64,000 nucleotides of DNA from Thecaphora thlaspeos. Its lineage: Eukaryota > Basidiomycota > Ustilaginomycetes > Urocystidales > Glomosporiaceae. Both the position numbers and the translations under genes were made by a program. The stretch is from contig UWYS01000001.1 in NCBI GenBank assembly GCA_900291925.1, positions 744,001 through 808,000 of the forward strand. The letters are read 5' to 3'. Within the stretch, counting starts at the first letter, position 1; the number at the start of each line of letters is the position of its first letter. Below, piece by piece: positions 1-9,090 of this stretch. The notes below the pieces were generated by a model. It saw only the letters and a program-made list of their open reading frames with translations. It did not search any database and was not told where the DNA came from.

Positions 1-2
1 CA

Positions 3-890
3 CCCATTCCGATAAGCGGGACGCCCTCGAACTATGCCAACCGTCTGAGCTCGTACGCCTCGTACCGCGGCGGCAATCTTGCCTCGCTCGTCATGATCAA
101 CACCCAGACGCTCTACAGCGGCGCAACCGCCGACTCGATGACATTCACCTACAACCTGCCTAGCCTCGCCGGCCAGACGCTCTATCTGCACACGCTCAAC
201 AACACAGGCTCCGACGCCACCAAGAACACAACGTGGAATGGCATCAGCTTCGAAGTGAGCGGAACCGGAAGCCCCACGGTAGTGAACCCGGAGACTGTCA
301 TTGTCACCGTCTCCAGCGACGGCTCCTTCTCGATTCCGGTCCGCGACAGCTCGGCCGTGGTGGCCAACATTGGCTACAAGCTGGGCCGCGAGTCGGTCAA
401 CCAGACGTCGTGCGGCTTGCTTGCCACGAACTCGGCCGAAGGCGGCGAGAACACGGCCAACGGGACGACGGTGGCCACGCCCGCGCCAACGTTCAAGGCG
501 ACGTCGGGCTTCCGGAACACGGGCGCCGGGCTCAGCACAAGTGCCATTGCTGGGATCGCAGCGGGCGGCGGTGCTGCGCTCCTCATTTTCCTGGGGCTCG
601 TCATTTTCTTCTGCGTGCGCGCGTGCAAGCGGTCGCGCGAGCGCAAGAATCGCCACTACACGACGCCGCCGCCGATGATGGCGCCGCCGCCGCCCCGCTT
701 TGACAACCGGTCGCCTTCTCACCACGCCTTCGACTACGCGCCCGTGCACGGGGCGAGGCCGCGGTCGTCGGGCTACAGCAGCCCATATATGGCTGGAGGG
801 GCGCTGCCCCCGCCGCGTTTCTCTGCCGCCTACCCCGCGATGACGGAGACGTCGAGCGCGACGTCATCCAGAAAGGGACGAGCGTACTAG
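3..890 (+). CDS. C-terminal part of a membrane-anchored GH79-like (beta-glucuronidase family) protein, 5' truncated by the window
   Basis: The frame is open from base 3, so the gene begins upstream; the first ATG in the window (93) is internal. The first ~120 residues look like the beta-sandwich C-terminal domain of fungal GH79 glycosidases: a strand around SLVMINTQ, the TWNGISFE motif, and a closing strand ending VPVRDSSAVV-like (here IPVRDSSAVV). A Ser/Thr-rich linker follows. Then comes one hydrophobic segment (IAGIAAGGGAALLIFLGLVI) stopped by basic residues CKRSRERK, and a Pro-rich tail of about 75 residues. This predicts a type I protein with an outside glycosidase domain and a cytoplasmic tail. 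The catalytic barrel is not in the window, so activity cannot be judged. The GH79 call rests on motif memory; the anchor is directly visible. Confidence 0.6.
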   Translation, partial: PIPISGTPSNYANRLSSYASYRGGNLASLVMINTQTLYSGATADSMTFTYNLPSLAGQTLYLHTLNNTGSDATKNTTWNGISFEVSGTGSPTVVNPETVIVTVSSDGSFSIPVRDSSAVVANIGYKLGRESVNQTSCGLLATNSAEGGENTANGTTVATPAPTFKATSGFRNTGAGLSTSAIAGIAAGGGAALLIFLGLVIFFCVRACKRSRERKNRHYTTPPPMMAPPPPRFDNRSPSHHAFDYAPVHGARPRSSGYSSPYMAGGALPPPRFSAAYPAMTETSSATSSRKGRAY

Positions 891-2191
891 GGGGAAGTGG
901 CCGCTTGTCTCTGTCCGCAGCAGCACGACGAGGGGTCACGGACCTTGCTACATGGACAATTTCTTCTCCCCTCGCCTCGCTTCTCGCTCTTCTATCTCTT
1001 CTCGCTTTTAACTTGGCCTTTGCTCGTCTTTGCGCCACCGACGTGGTTCGCCGCCCAAAACCGACACCAGCTGCCCGCTGCCGAGCGCTAGGCAGGCAGA
1101 TGCCTGTGTCTACCAAGGATCTACACGCCTGCAAGCGAGGCGCCATCGGACAATATCTTTTTGCAAGCATTCGGGCCCGTTGGTCTTCCTGGACACGTTC
1201 CCCCGGATTTTTCTGGCCCTCTCTCTCTCTCTCTCTCTCTCTCCACAAGTCTTCCTGCCATCTGCCATCGTCGTCAGCTCTGCGCTCTCCCGTCTTAGCG
1301 ACACAAGCTCGCTGTACATAAGCGTCGTGGAGCGGATTCTCTGTCTCTTCTTTTCCCTTGCATCTATTTGGCTCTTCGCTGTCGGTAGAGTGCCATGCGC
1401 GCATTCCCTTTACAATTGTATACTATGACCTCGTCGTCGTTATGGAGGAATGCCACAAGTGACTAGGTACTACCTTATGTCGCACCGAGCAGACGGGCGA
1501 AGTTCGTCGGAGGTGGGCCGGTCGTTGGCCATCAAGTCCGCCACAGATCGTGATGGCGATTCGGCAGGGAGCAAGGGAGCGAGGCTGAGGTTGGGGGAGG
1601 CTTCTGGCGAATTTCCGTCTGGGGCGCTGTCGGCCTCCACCCAGGCCGGGCCAGACGGCTGGTGTGGAGGCGGCAGCAGCATCATCGCGCACGGCGCCGC
1701 TCGGCGCGGCCCGTGGGGTCACGAGACAGGGAGGCCGCACGGCTCTCGTCGCTACAACGTACGATTTCTCGACACATCCATTCTGCTCAAGCAAGGGTGT
1801 CCCACCTGTGGGCCTGAGCTCTTTGCCACCACCGTCTCTCGCGCCATTTCCGCACCCCCACCAGCCTCCCCGGCGTCCCTCTTCTAGCTACCTGCCATCA
1901 TCCTTCTCACGCTCCACCTTGCTCCCCCCCGTGCGCAAATAGAACCCTCTTGACCCCGCCATCGACACCCTCACCGCCACCGCTACCGCTACCGCCATCG
2001 CCATCTCTCATGCCTCCTCGACCGCACATCCTCTGGCATACACCTGCGCCTGCACAACCCTTAGCATCGAGCTCGCGCGACAGAGATCTACACCATCCCA
2101 CCTGCCCACCTGCCCACAGTAGAGAGCCGTCACTAGCTCGCTCTTCTTCTTCCGTCTCGCTTCGCATTCGAGAGCAACGCCGCGCAACGTC
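891..2191. other. Intergenic region with CT tracts
   Basis: No supported gene. It holds the 3' flank of the GH79-like gene and the promoter/5' UTR of the GH5 gene. A (CT)n microsatellite lies at about 1218-1243. The last ~350 bases before the ATG at 2192 are strongly pyrimidine-rich on the coding strand, as is common upstream of fungal start codons. Confidence 0.6.
1218..1243. repeat. (CT)n microsatellite
   Basis: About thirteen consecutive CT dinucleotides in the intergenic region. Simple repeat; no function inferred. Confidence 0.9.
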
Positions 2192-4645
2192 ATGAGCGTT
2201 CACAGCTGGTCTACCTCCCCCGTCTCCGGCGAAAAGGTCAGCGACTCCTACATCCACGCCTCCGACCTCCACTTCAGGGACACAAACGGACGCGCCGTCC
2301 TCTTCCGCGGCATCAACCTCTCCGGCTCCAGCAAGGCGCCCGTCGGCCACCAGTCCCACAAGGTCGATGGCTTCTGGGAGGACGTAGAGGCGGGCGGCTC
2401 CTCGTTCGTCGGCCAGCCCCTAAATCTCCAAGATGGATCGGCAGACGTCCATCTCACGCGCCTGCGCGCATGGGGCTTCAACTGCATTCGCTACATCTTC
2501 ACCTGGGAGGCGCTCGAGCACAGCGGGCCCGGCAAGTACGACTACGAGTACATCGACTACACCGTCGCCGTGCTGCGCAAGATTAAGGCGTACGGCTTCA
2601 AGGTCTTTATGGATCCGCACCAAGACCTATTTTCGCGCTTCACCGGAGGCTCGGGTGCCCCCTACTGGGTGCTGCTCGCATGCGGCATCAACCCTCGCAA
2701 CCTCACCGCGACTCAGGCCGCCTTCCTCCAGTGCGAGTGGCCCACGGCCGAGGAACCCAAGCCGTTCGAGTACCCGGACATGCTGTGGGCCACCAACTAC
2801 ACCCGGCTCGGCGCCGCCACCCTTTCAGCTTTCTTCTTTGCCGGCAAGCAGTTTGCGCCGCTCTGCGTCATTGACGGTGAAAACATCCAGGACTGGCTCC
2901 AGGACCACTACATCTGCGCCGTCGAGGAGCTAGCCAAGCGCATCGTCGCCGCCGGCGATCTGGTCGACGAGTGCGTCATCGGCTGGGACAGCATGAACGA
3001 ACCCAACCAGACCTACATCAGCCTCGAGGACCTCTCGACGATCCCCAAGAATTGGATGCTCCGAAAGGGCCCTGTCCCTACGCCGATCCAGAGCTTTCGC
3101 CTGGGCGTGGGCCAGCGGCAGACGGTCGAGAACTACGTCTTTGGCAGCCTCGGCCCCAAGCGGGCCGGCTCCGTCACTGTCGACCCCAAGGGCAAGAACA
3201 TCTGGCTGACAAAGGAGCAGGACGACGTCCAGGGGGGCGCTAAGTGGGGCTGGAAACGGCACAGATCGTGGCCGTTGGGCCGCTGTGTCTGGGCCGCCCA
3301 CGGCGTCTGGGACCAGGAGAGTGGCGAGCTGCTGCATCCAGATTACTTCCACCTCTACGAGAGCGATGCCGGCTCGATGCCGGCCGACTTTGTCGACGAC
3401 TACTGGCTGCCGCACTGGCGGGCGTACGCGAGCCGGCTGCGCGCCATCCACCGTGAGGCCATCATGTTTATGCAGCCACCCGTCTTTGAGCCGCCGCCAA
3501 AGTCGCTGACCGTGGACGACTTGCAGCGGCGGACGTGCGTCTCGAGCCACTTTTACGACGGCTTGACGTTGATCACCAAGCACTGGAACTGGTTCAACGC
3601 CGACGCGCTCGGCATCCTGCGCGGCAAGTACTCGTCGGTGCTGCTGGCGGTGCGAGTGGGCAATAAGGCGATCCGCCAGGTGATGCGCAAGCAGCTAGGC
3701 TACCTGCGCGCCGACACGACCGATGGGGTCGGCGCCTACCCGACCTTGATTGGCGAGATCGGCATCCCGTACGATCTCGACGGCAAGAAGACCTACTTTG
3801 GCGACTCGAAGGGCAACGGGATCGGCGACTACAGCGCCCAGACGCTCGCGCTCGATGCATCGCTGAACGCGTGCGACGGCGACAACGTGCTGAACTACAC
3901 CGCCTGGACCTACTGTCCCGACAACACGCACAAGTGTGGCGACGGATGGAACGGCGAGGACCTCAGCATCTGGAGCCTCGACGATGTCGAACAGGGCGGG
4001 TCCGAACTCGCCCTCCTTGGCGATGGCGACTCATCCTTGTCGCAGCAGCATCAACCGACGACGGCCCGCCTTCGACGCACAGACTCGTCTACGACGGAGC
4101 AAAAGTCGAGCTCGCTCTCTTCCTCCGCCTCTACGCTGTCGTTGGCCAAGGTGGTACTTTCGGACGGTCTGCTCTCCTCTTCCGCCTCTTCGCTCGACAT
4201 CGGCGCACTCTCGAACGGCGCACGGTCGATTGCGGCCTTCTGTCGCCCCTACCCGATGCTGACGACGGGCACGCCGCTCACCATCAACTTTGACATCAAG
4301 TCCTCCGAATTCACGTACGCCATCGAGACGTCATGCGACCAGTTTTCGCGCGGTGATTTAGCGACGGAGATCTACCTTCCCTTTATCCACTATGCCGAGG
4401 AGAAACCAGACGCCCACCACGACGAGAGTGCGATTAGGGCTCAGAATACGCTGAGCGTAGAGGTGCAAGTGAGTGCGGGAAGGTGGACGGTCGTGCGACA
4501 GACGCTACACTGGTACCTAGACGAGTCGGTCGGCGGACCGGTCGGGGGTAAACCGACGAGACACTACATCAAGGTCAAGAGGAAACAAGGCGCTTTTACC
4601 GTCTACCAGCAGCAGGGCGGAGATGGATTCTGCACTATACTGTAG
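2192..4645 (+). CDS. EGH1: GH5 subfamily 12 glucosidase (EGCrP / steryl-beta-glucosidase type)
   Basis: Uninterrupted 817-residue protein without a signal peptide, close in length to yeast Egh1 and cryptococcal EGCrP enzymes, which cleave glucose from glucosylceramide or ergosteryl glucoside inside the cell. The N-terminus carries the family pattern FRGINLSGSSKAP (about 38-50). DPHQD lies near 141-145. The acid/base glutamate is in WDSMNEP (E270) and the nucleophile in LIGEIGIPYD (E522). A Ser-rich insertion (about 620-670) precedes the C-terminal beta domain. The chain ends FCTIL, a CaaX-like box whose final Leu would favour geranylgeranylation; this fits a cytosolic enzyme attached to membranes but is only inferred. 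The gene symbol is by family resemblance to yeast EGH1; the EGCrP1 (glucocerebrosidase) branch is the alternative. Confidence 0.85.
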   Translation: MSVHSWSTSPVSGEKVSDSYIHASDLHFRDTNGRAVLFRGINLSGSSKAPVGHQSHKVDGFWEDVEAGGSSFVGQPLNLQDGSADVHLTRLRAWGFNCIRYIFTWEALEHSGPGKYDYEYIDYTVAVLRKIKAYGFKVFMDPHQDLFSRFTGGSGAPYWVLLACGINPRNLTATQAAFLQCEWPTAEEPKPFEYPDMLWATNYTRLGAATLSAFFFAGKQFAPLCVIDGENIQDWLQDHYICAVEELAKRIVAAGDLVDECVIGWDSMNEPNQTYISLEDLSTIPKNWMLRKGPVPTPIQSFRLGVGQRQTVENYVFGSLGPKRAGSVTVDPKGKNIWLTKEQDDVQGGAKWGWKRHRSWPLGRCVWAAHGVWDQESGELLHPDYFHLYESDAGSMPADFVDDYWLPHWRAYASRLRAIHREAIMFMQPPVFEPPPKSLTVDDLQRRTCVSSHFYDGLTLITKHWNWFNADALGILRGKYSSVLLAVRVGNKAIRQVMRKQLGYLRADTTDGVGAYPTLIGEIGIPYDLDGKKTYFGDSKGNGIGDYSAQTLALDASLNACDGDNVLNYTAWTYCPDNTHKCGDGWNGEDLSIWSLDDVEQGGSELALLGDGDSSLSQQHQPTTARLRRTDSSTTEQKSSSLSSSASTLSLAKVVLSDGLLSSSASSLDIGALSNGARSIAAFCRPYPMLTTGTPLTINFDIKSSEFTYAIETSCDQFSRGDLATEIYLPFIHYAEEKPDAHHDESAIRAQNTLSVEVQVSAGRWTVVRQTLHWYLDESVGGPVGGKPTRHYIKVKRKQGAFTVYQQQGGDGFCTIL

Positions 4646-5313
4646 GCCGCGACGAACCGACATCCACCCCCCTTGAACCTCTCCTAATCCCCCCTCCCCC
4701 CACCCTCTTCGCGTCGCGAAGTCCTCCCTTCTGATCTGTTTCACTTCATTTCAAATCCAGTTCTATGTCGTCAGTCGCATCACGATCCCTGATCGCAGTA
4801 CACGCAGAGAGATGGAAGAAAGAACGTGGAGCAAATAAGATGAAGACGAACCAAAGACGACGACAAGGAGGAAACGAGACGAGCAGGATAAGGGAAAGTT
4901 CCGTCGATCGAGAATCAGCTCAAGTCGACATGGGGAAACCAGTGGGGTCGAAAGGGAGGACGGTCTAGCCGCGCCTAGCCTGGATCTACGAAAGAGAGGG
5001 AAGACGAAAAGGACAAGTTCCGGAGAGACAATAATTGCAAGAGGGAATGAGAATAGGAGACGAAAGAGAGACAGGACAGATGGAGCGGAAGGGGGGGAAG
5101 GAAAGGCCGACGGTGGAGAGACCCAGCTCTCCCTTGTCCACCGGTGAGGGGAAGAATGGCAGGGCATTCGCTTGCATGGATGGATGGTGACTTAGTTCCT
5201 TCGGTAACGTGAAACCGTGATCGAATGACGGGTCGTTTGGATGGGTGAGAACCTTGCCGTAGTCCGCGCGCGGTGGACTATCCCTTTACCAAGAAAAAGG
5301 CATCGGTAAGCCT
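4646..5313. other. Intergenic region between convergent genes
   Basis: Holds the 3' flanks of the GH5 gene and of the DPBB protein gene, whose stop codons face each other. Purine-rich on the plus strand; no gene, repeat or RNA recognised. Confidence 0.6.
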
Positions 5314-6249
5314 CTAAGAAGCCTGGTTCTGCACCATGTTGTTGAGACCCTCGAAGAGCTGGTCGAACTTGTCGAGGTTACCGGTGGAGACGGCGGTGGC
5401 GGCGCGCGATGCGGATGCGCTTACGCGAGCCTCGTAGCGGCTGGCGGCGGCCCGGGTGACCGAGGCCACGCTCGCCGAAGAGGCCCTGGCGGCCGATGCA
5501 GACTTCTCTGCCTGGGCAGCGGCGCGAGAGGCCGACTTGGAGGCGGCGGCGGCGGCGGCGCTCGAAGATGATGCGACAGCTTCCTTGCGGTCGGCCGCTT
5601 CCTGAGCCTCTTTGGCTTTCTGAGCCTCTTTGGCTTCCTGAGCCTCTCTGGCTGCCTGCGCCTCCTCCTGCTCCTTCTTCCTCTGCGCGGCCTCGGCTTT
5701 CTTCTTCCTCTGCTCCTCTTCCCAGTCGTTGTTGTCGTTGTCGTTGTTCTTCTTCTTGCCAGTGACGGCGCTGACGACATCGTCGACGACGTTGCCTCCT
5801 CCGCCGCCCAAGGTCCAGGTGATGGGGAACTTTCCGACGCTGAGCGGGTTGAAGAAGCGGAAGAGCGACTCGCTCATATCGAGCGAGCCATAACCGCAGT
5901 TTCCTCCGCCGGTGGGGCAGGCGTCCATGACGCGCGCCTGCGCCGACTTGCCGTTGGCCGAGATGGTGATCGTCTTTCCGCACCAGCTCGACTTCTGGTT
6001 GAGGCTGCCGTACTGGGGCTGGTTGATGGCGACGACGTAGTCTGACCTGCTGAACATCTGGCCGCAAGCGCCGGGGTTGCCCGTCTCGACGTCGTAGGAG
6101 GTGGCGTCGCCGCTGAAGGCGCGCTTGACGAGGTGCTGCAGCTTCTGGTGGTGCCTTGGCGTGATAAGAACGCTGGCGTCGTCGTGTGCGCCGCTGGCAA
6201 CGCCGACGGCCATCATGGCGACGACAAGGGTGGAGACGGCGACCTTCAT
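5314..6249 (-). CDS. Secreted double-psi beta-barrel (RlpA/barwin-like) protein with Ala/Glu/Lys coiled-coil tail
   Basis: Residues 1-20 form a signal peptide (MKVAVSTLVVAMMAVGVASG). About residues 43-150 match the DPBB fold of fungal RlpA-like/expansin-related proteins: GDATSYDVETGNPGACG at the start, the WCGK and ITISANGKSAQARVMDACP core, a GNCGYGSLDMS segment and a closing PITWTL strand. Cysteines at GACG, WCGK, DACP and GNC would form disulfides. After an Asn/Asp-rich linker comes a 120-residue tail rich in Ala, Glu, Lys and Ser, with EAQEAKEAQKAKEAQEA repeats predicted to be helical. Such DPBB proteins are secreted and often linked to plant-surface growth; lytic activity is usually absent. 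Single exon. Confidence 0.75.
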   Translation of the reverse strand: MKVAVSTLVVAMMAVGVASGAHDDASVLITPRHHQKLQHLVKRAFSGDATSYDVETGNPGACGQMFSRSDYVVAINQPQYGSLNQKSSWCGKTITISANGKSAQARVMDACPTGGGNCGYGSLDMSESLFRFFNPLSVGKFPITWTLGGGGGNVVDDVVSAVTGKKKNNDNDNNDWEEEQRKKKAEAAQRKKEQEEAQAAREAQEAKEAQKAKEAQEAADRKEAVASSSSAAAAAASKSASRAAAQAEKSASAARASSASVASVTRAAASRYEARVSASASRAATAVSTGNLDKFDQLFEGLNNMVQNQAS

Positions 6250-6708
6250 CGTGGCGGTGTAAAGGTGCGAGGGTGAGGTGCGAGGGTGAGGAGAGTCGGT
6301 CGAGGTGGTGCTGATCCGGCGTCGATGTGTATGAAGAGTGAGCGAAGCAATCAGACAGAGCCAGTCAGTCAGTCGGATGCAATGATCAGGTCGTCAGTTG
6401 GAAAAGAAGGAGCGTGCAGTCCAATGAATGTGGTCAGAGTACTAGGAGGTGAGGGGGGGGATGGGGTTGCGCGTGTCGATTGGTGATGGCGGGGTATGAG
6501 GAGCGTGGAGAGGGTCGGTTCGAAGGAAGGGGATTGGAGTGGAGCGGGCGCGAATGGGAGAGGAGGAGCAAGTGAGGAGCGAGGGGCCGGATGGTGGTGG
6601 TGGTGATAGGGTCGCGCCCAAACAGGGGTGCGCAAGTTTGGCAGACGCAGACGAGACGGCAGCGACGCATCGCCGGGCGACGAGCCGTCCACGCCTACGG
6701 TCGTGAGT

Positions 6709-6742
6709 CATGCCCCTGCCCCATGCCCCTGCCCCATGCCCC
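6709..6742. repeat. Short tandem repeat of ATGCCCCTGCCCC units
   Basis: Two and a half direct copies of a 13-base unit, visible by eye, upstream of the DPBB gene. No function inferred. Confidence 0.8.
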
Positions 6743-7637
6743 GCTCGGTGGACCTGCACGGAAAGGCCGCGCCGTCTGAATTGTGAGCCGGCAAAATCCT
6801 GGCCTGCTGGGCTTGGCATCCGCGCGCGCCGCTGTCCAGTCGCAGAGAGTCAAGTCTGTACTGTAAGCCAAGCAGAGCGCTGCACGTTTGATTGCTCGCT
6901 CGGCGTGGTCCGCGATGCGCTTTACTCTCCTTGAATTACGGCACACACGAGCGCAGAAGCAAGCACCCTTACAGGGTACTACGTCTGCCTGGATTGCGGG
7001 ACAGCCGCAGCGGCCAGAACATCGTTTCGCCCCTATACAATAATCCCTTCTGCTGCAGTGCCCTCGCTAGAACAACGCACCCTCCTTTCCGTCGTCCCAT
7101 GCAACACTGCGGCGGCGCCGATAAGCTCTGTGAGGGAGCAATCAGAACGGTCTCCCACGTCGACTGGATCTGAGCCTGTGATGAATCGACATCAAAGATG
7201 TCGATTGCGTTTGCGACCAAGCTGGGACATCGTTCGCCATTATTGTGGTGGGTCCGACTTGCCTCTAGGCGAACAATCGCGAGAGTACATATCTGCTTCG
7301 AAACCCCAAGGGAGCTCTCGGCTGCTGGGGCAAGAGCGCGGGCGATGGCTGCAAGTAGTGTGTGAGTGTTTGGCCCGCCATCTCGTGGTGAGACGTCGTG
7401 AAGAGATCCTTTCGAAGAGGTCCTTCATTTCGTCTGGAATTTGCCCGACTTTTCTTAGCCCTCTACAGACCTTTTGCGTCCAGGACGCGCACCCGCAACA
7501 ACCACAGACAGTGTACTCTTACTTGCTCGCTCTCCACAGAGGCCATACGTGACCGTCGACAGCCGCCACTAAATGTCACGCAGATCAGCATTCGGAGTTG
7601 TGACGTTCACTCTAGACAGCCAGAAATGAATCAAAAA

Positions 7638-7749
7638 GTAATAAAAACGGTGAGATTCAAACCCACGCCCGAAGATAGAAGAAATTTTGCCTCCGTAACA
7701 CAAGGTATTCTCCTTAATGCTACGCCTTAAACCACTCGGCCATATTGCC
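7638..7749 (-). tRNA. tRNA-Leu(AAG)-like gene with a small intron, probably degenerate
   Basis: On the minus strand, TGGCCGAGTGGTTTAAGGCG (7742-7723) is a near-perfect class II tRNA D-arm and internal A box. It is followed by a 5-bp anticodon stem (TAGCA with TGTTA, one G-U) holding U33 and anticodon AAG (Leu, CUU). About 10 extra bases in the anticodon loop look like a tRNA intron: CCTT in the insert can pair with AAGG of the anticodon region. A T-arm follows (GTGGG, TTTGAAT, CTCAC; 7666-7650) and then a T5 Pol III terminator. Against a functional gene: the acceptor stem pairs only imperfectly and after skipping about 5 bases, the variable arm is long (about 29 nt), and position 56 is T instead of C. 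I call it tRNA-like, possibly a pseudogene. Confidence 0.45.
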
Positions 7750-7755
7750 TTGTAC

Positions 7756-7784
7756 ATTATAACTTATAAAAAATAAGTTATAAT
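7756..7784. repeat. AT-rich perfect inverted repeat
   Basis: ATTATAACTTAT (7756-7767) and its exact reverse complement (7773-7784) are separated by five A. The 12-bp AT-only-plus-one-GC hairpin lies just upstream of the tRNA-like gene and stands out in GC-rich DNA. Confidence 0.85.
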
Positions 7785-9090
7785 AAATTTATTTCTTTTC
7801 TTTTTTTTGCTATTAGTTCTTCCTCTGCGTTAACGGAGGTCCGAGGATGCCATAAACCGGCCGAAAGCGCGTCGGCCGTCGGAGGGGCAGCTGCATTCCG
7901 CACCCTGCCTCGCCTTCCCCATCCCTCCTTCGCTGTCCACAGGCCTTCTCGATTGCTCATTCCCCCTCCTGACCTTCCGTCCGGAGCAGCCCGACGCATC
8001 CTCCTCGAGGGCATCCTTCCCCCCTCTTTCGTCTCCTTCCGCTTCGCGCTAGGACCTTCCCGCGCCATCGTCAGTATACGCCTGGTCTAGGCTTTCGCTG
8101 TCTGCCCTGGCACCACGTAACGCCAGCCCCACACCTGGGGATCACCCGAGAGCTGCCTCGAACACAGCGCCATACCGTCTCGGTAGTCCACCTGCATCGG
8201 GAAGTGCGCCGACGTCCAGGCCTACACTACTGCTAAGGCCGCCATCTGTCTCTTGTCTCTTCGCCACCTCGACTCTTCCGGTCTAGCTCTCTCTCGTCTA
8301 ATCCTCGTCTCGCATCGCCATCAGACCACTCTTCCCCTTGACCAGCCCGGCACTGCGCAGCGCAGACATCTCACAAGGGTCCTCGATTTCAATCTAGAAC
8401 TGTAGGAGTAGTGTGCAGTCGCGATATCTATCGGAAGACCCGGCTCTCCCTCGTCTCGAGCTTCGCCAAACGGGGCCGCCAGCTCGCCAGCTCGCCAGCC
8501 CGTTCGCACTGCCATCGGAGGGTCCCGACGCAGCGATACGAACTCAATACCGCACGGCTCCGCTCGTCGGCTGACGCCGGACTCTCGAACTTGACTCTCG
8601 AACACCTCCGAGCATGGTCAGCGGCTGCGGAGAAGATCACAAGAAGCGGTCCCCGGCAGACTTTCTATCGTACATGGCGTAGAGGCTACATCACAGCAGT
8701 CGCTCGACTCCAGTCACCTCCCTCGGACATAAGGTCGTCCCCTCTCTCTTATTGCACACCCCCCCCCACCCCCCCACCATATCAGTTCCATCGAGCACGG
8801 ACACGCATCGCAAAAGGAACTTCCGCATCCCCTGACAGGCCCGTGCTCAATCCAGCAACGCAGGCTCACGCTTCCTGTGTCGCACCTCGTATGAGCTGGT
8901 CACCCTCGGCGCCAGCAGCAGGACGCCAGGCACAAAGAGCTTCGTCGATCTCCGATGTTGACGACGGCCAACACCGCCGCCGCCCGCGCACGCTGGGCAC
9001 GAGAGCTCACGCTCAGCTACACTCCGGTTCGTGCGCTCACCGCTGCCGCCTCACGCTGTCCTACACGCTTGTCATCGCTTCCACAGTACG

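Larger units (their letters stand above)
6250..9090. other. Long non-coding interval containing a tRNA-like gene
   Basis: No credible protein gene in 2.8 kb. It contains the promoter of the DPBB gene, a short tandem repeat of about 13 bp (6709-6742), the degenerate tRNA-Leu-like gene (7638-7749), an AT-rich hairpin (7756-7784) and a T-rich stretch to about 7810. About 1 kb of pyrimidine-rich promoter and leader for the alpha/beta-hydrolase follows. Several ORFs here have arginine/serine/proline-rich shadow composition. Confidence 0.55.

Noticed and set aside
601..1404. 267-codon minus-strand ORF over the GH79-like 3' end
   Set aside because: Arg/Ala-rich shadow of GC-rich coding sequence and a CT repeat.
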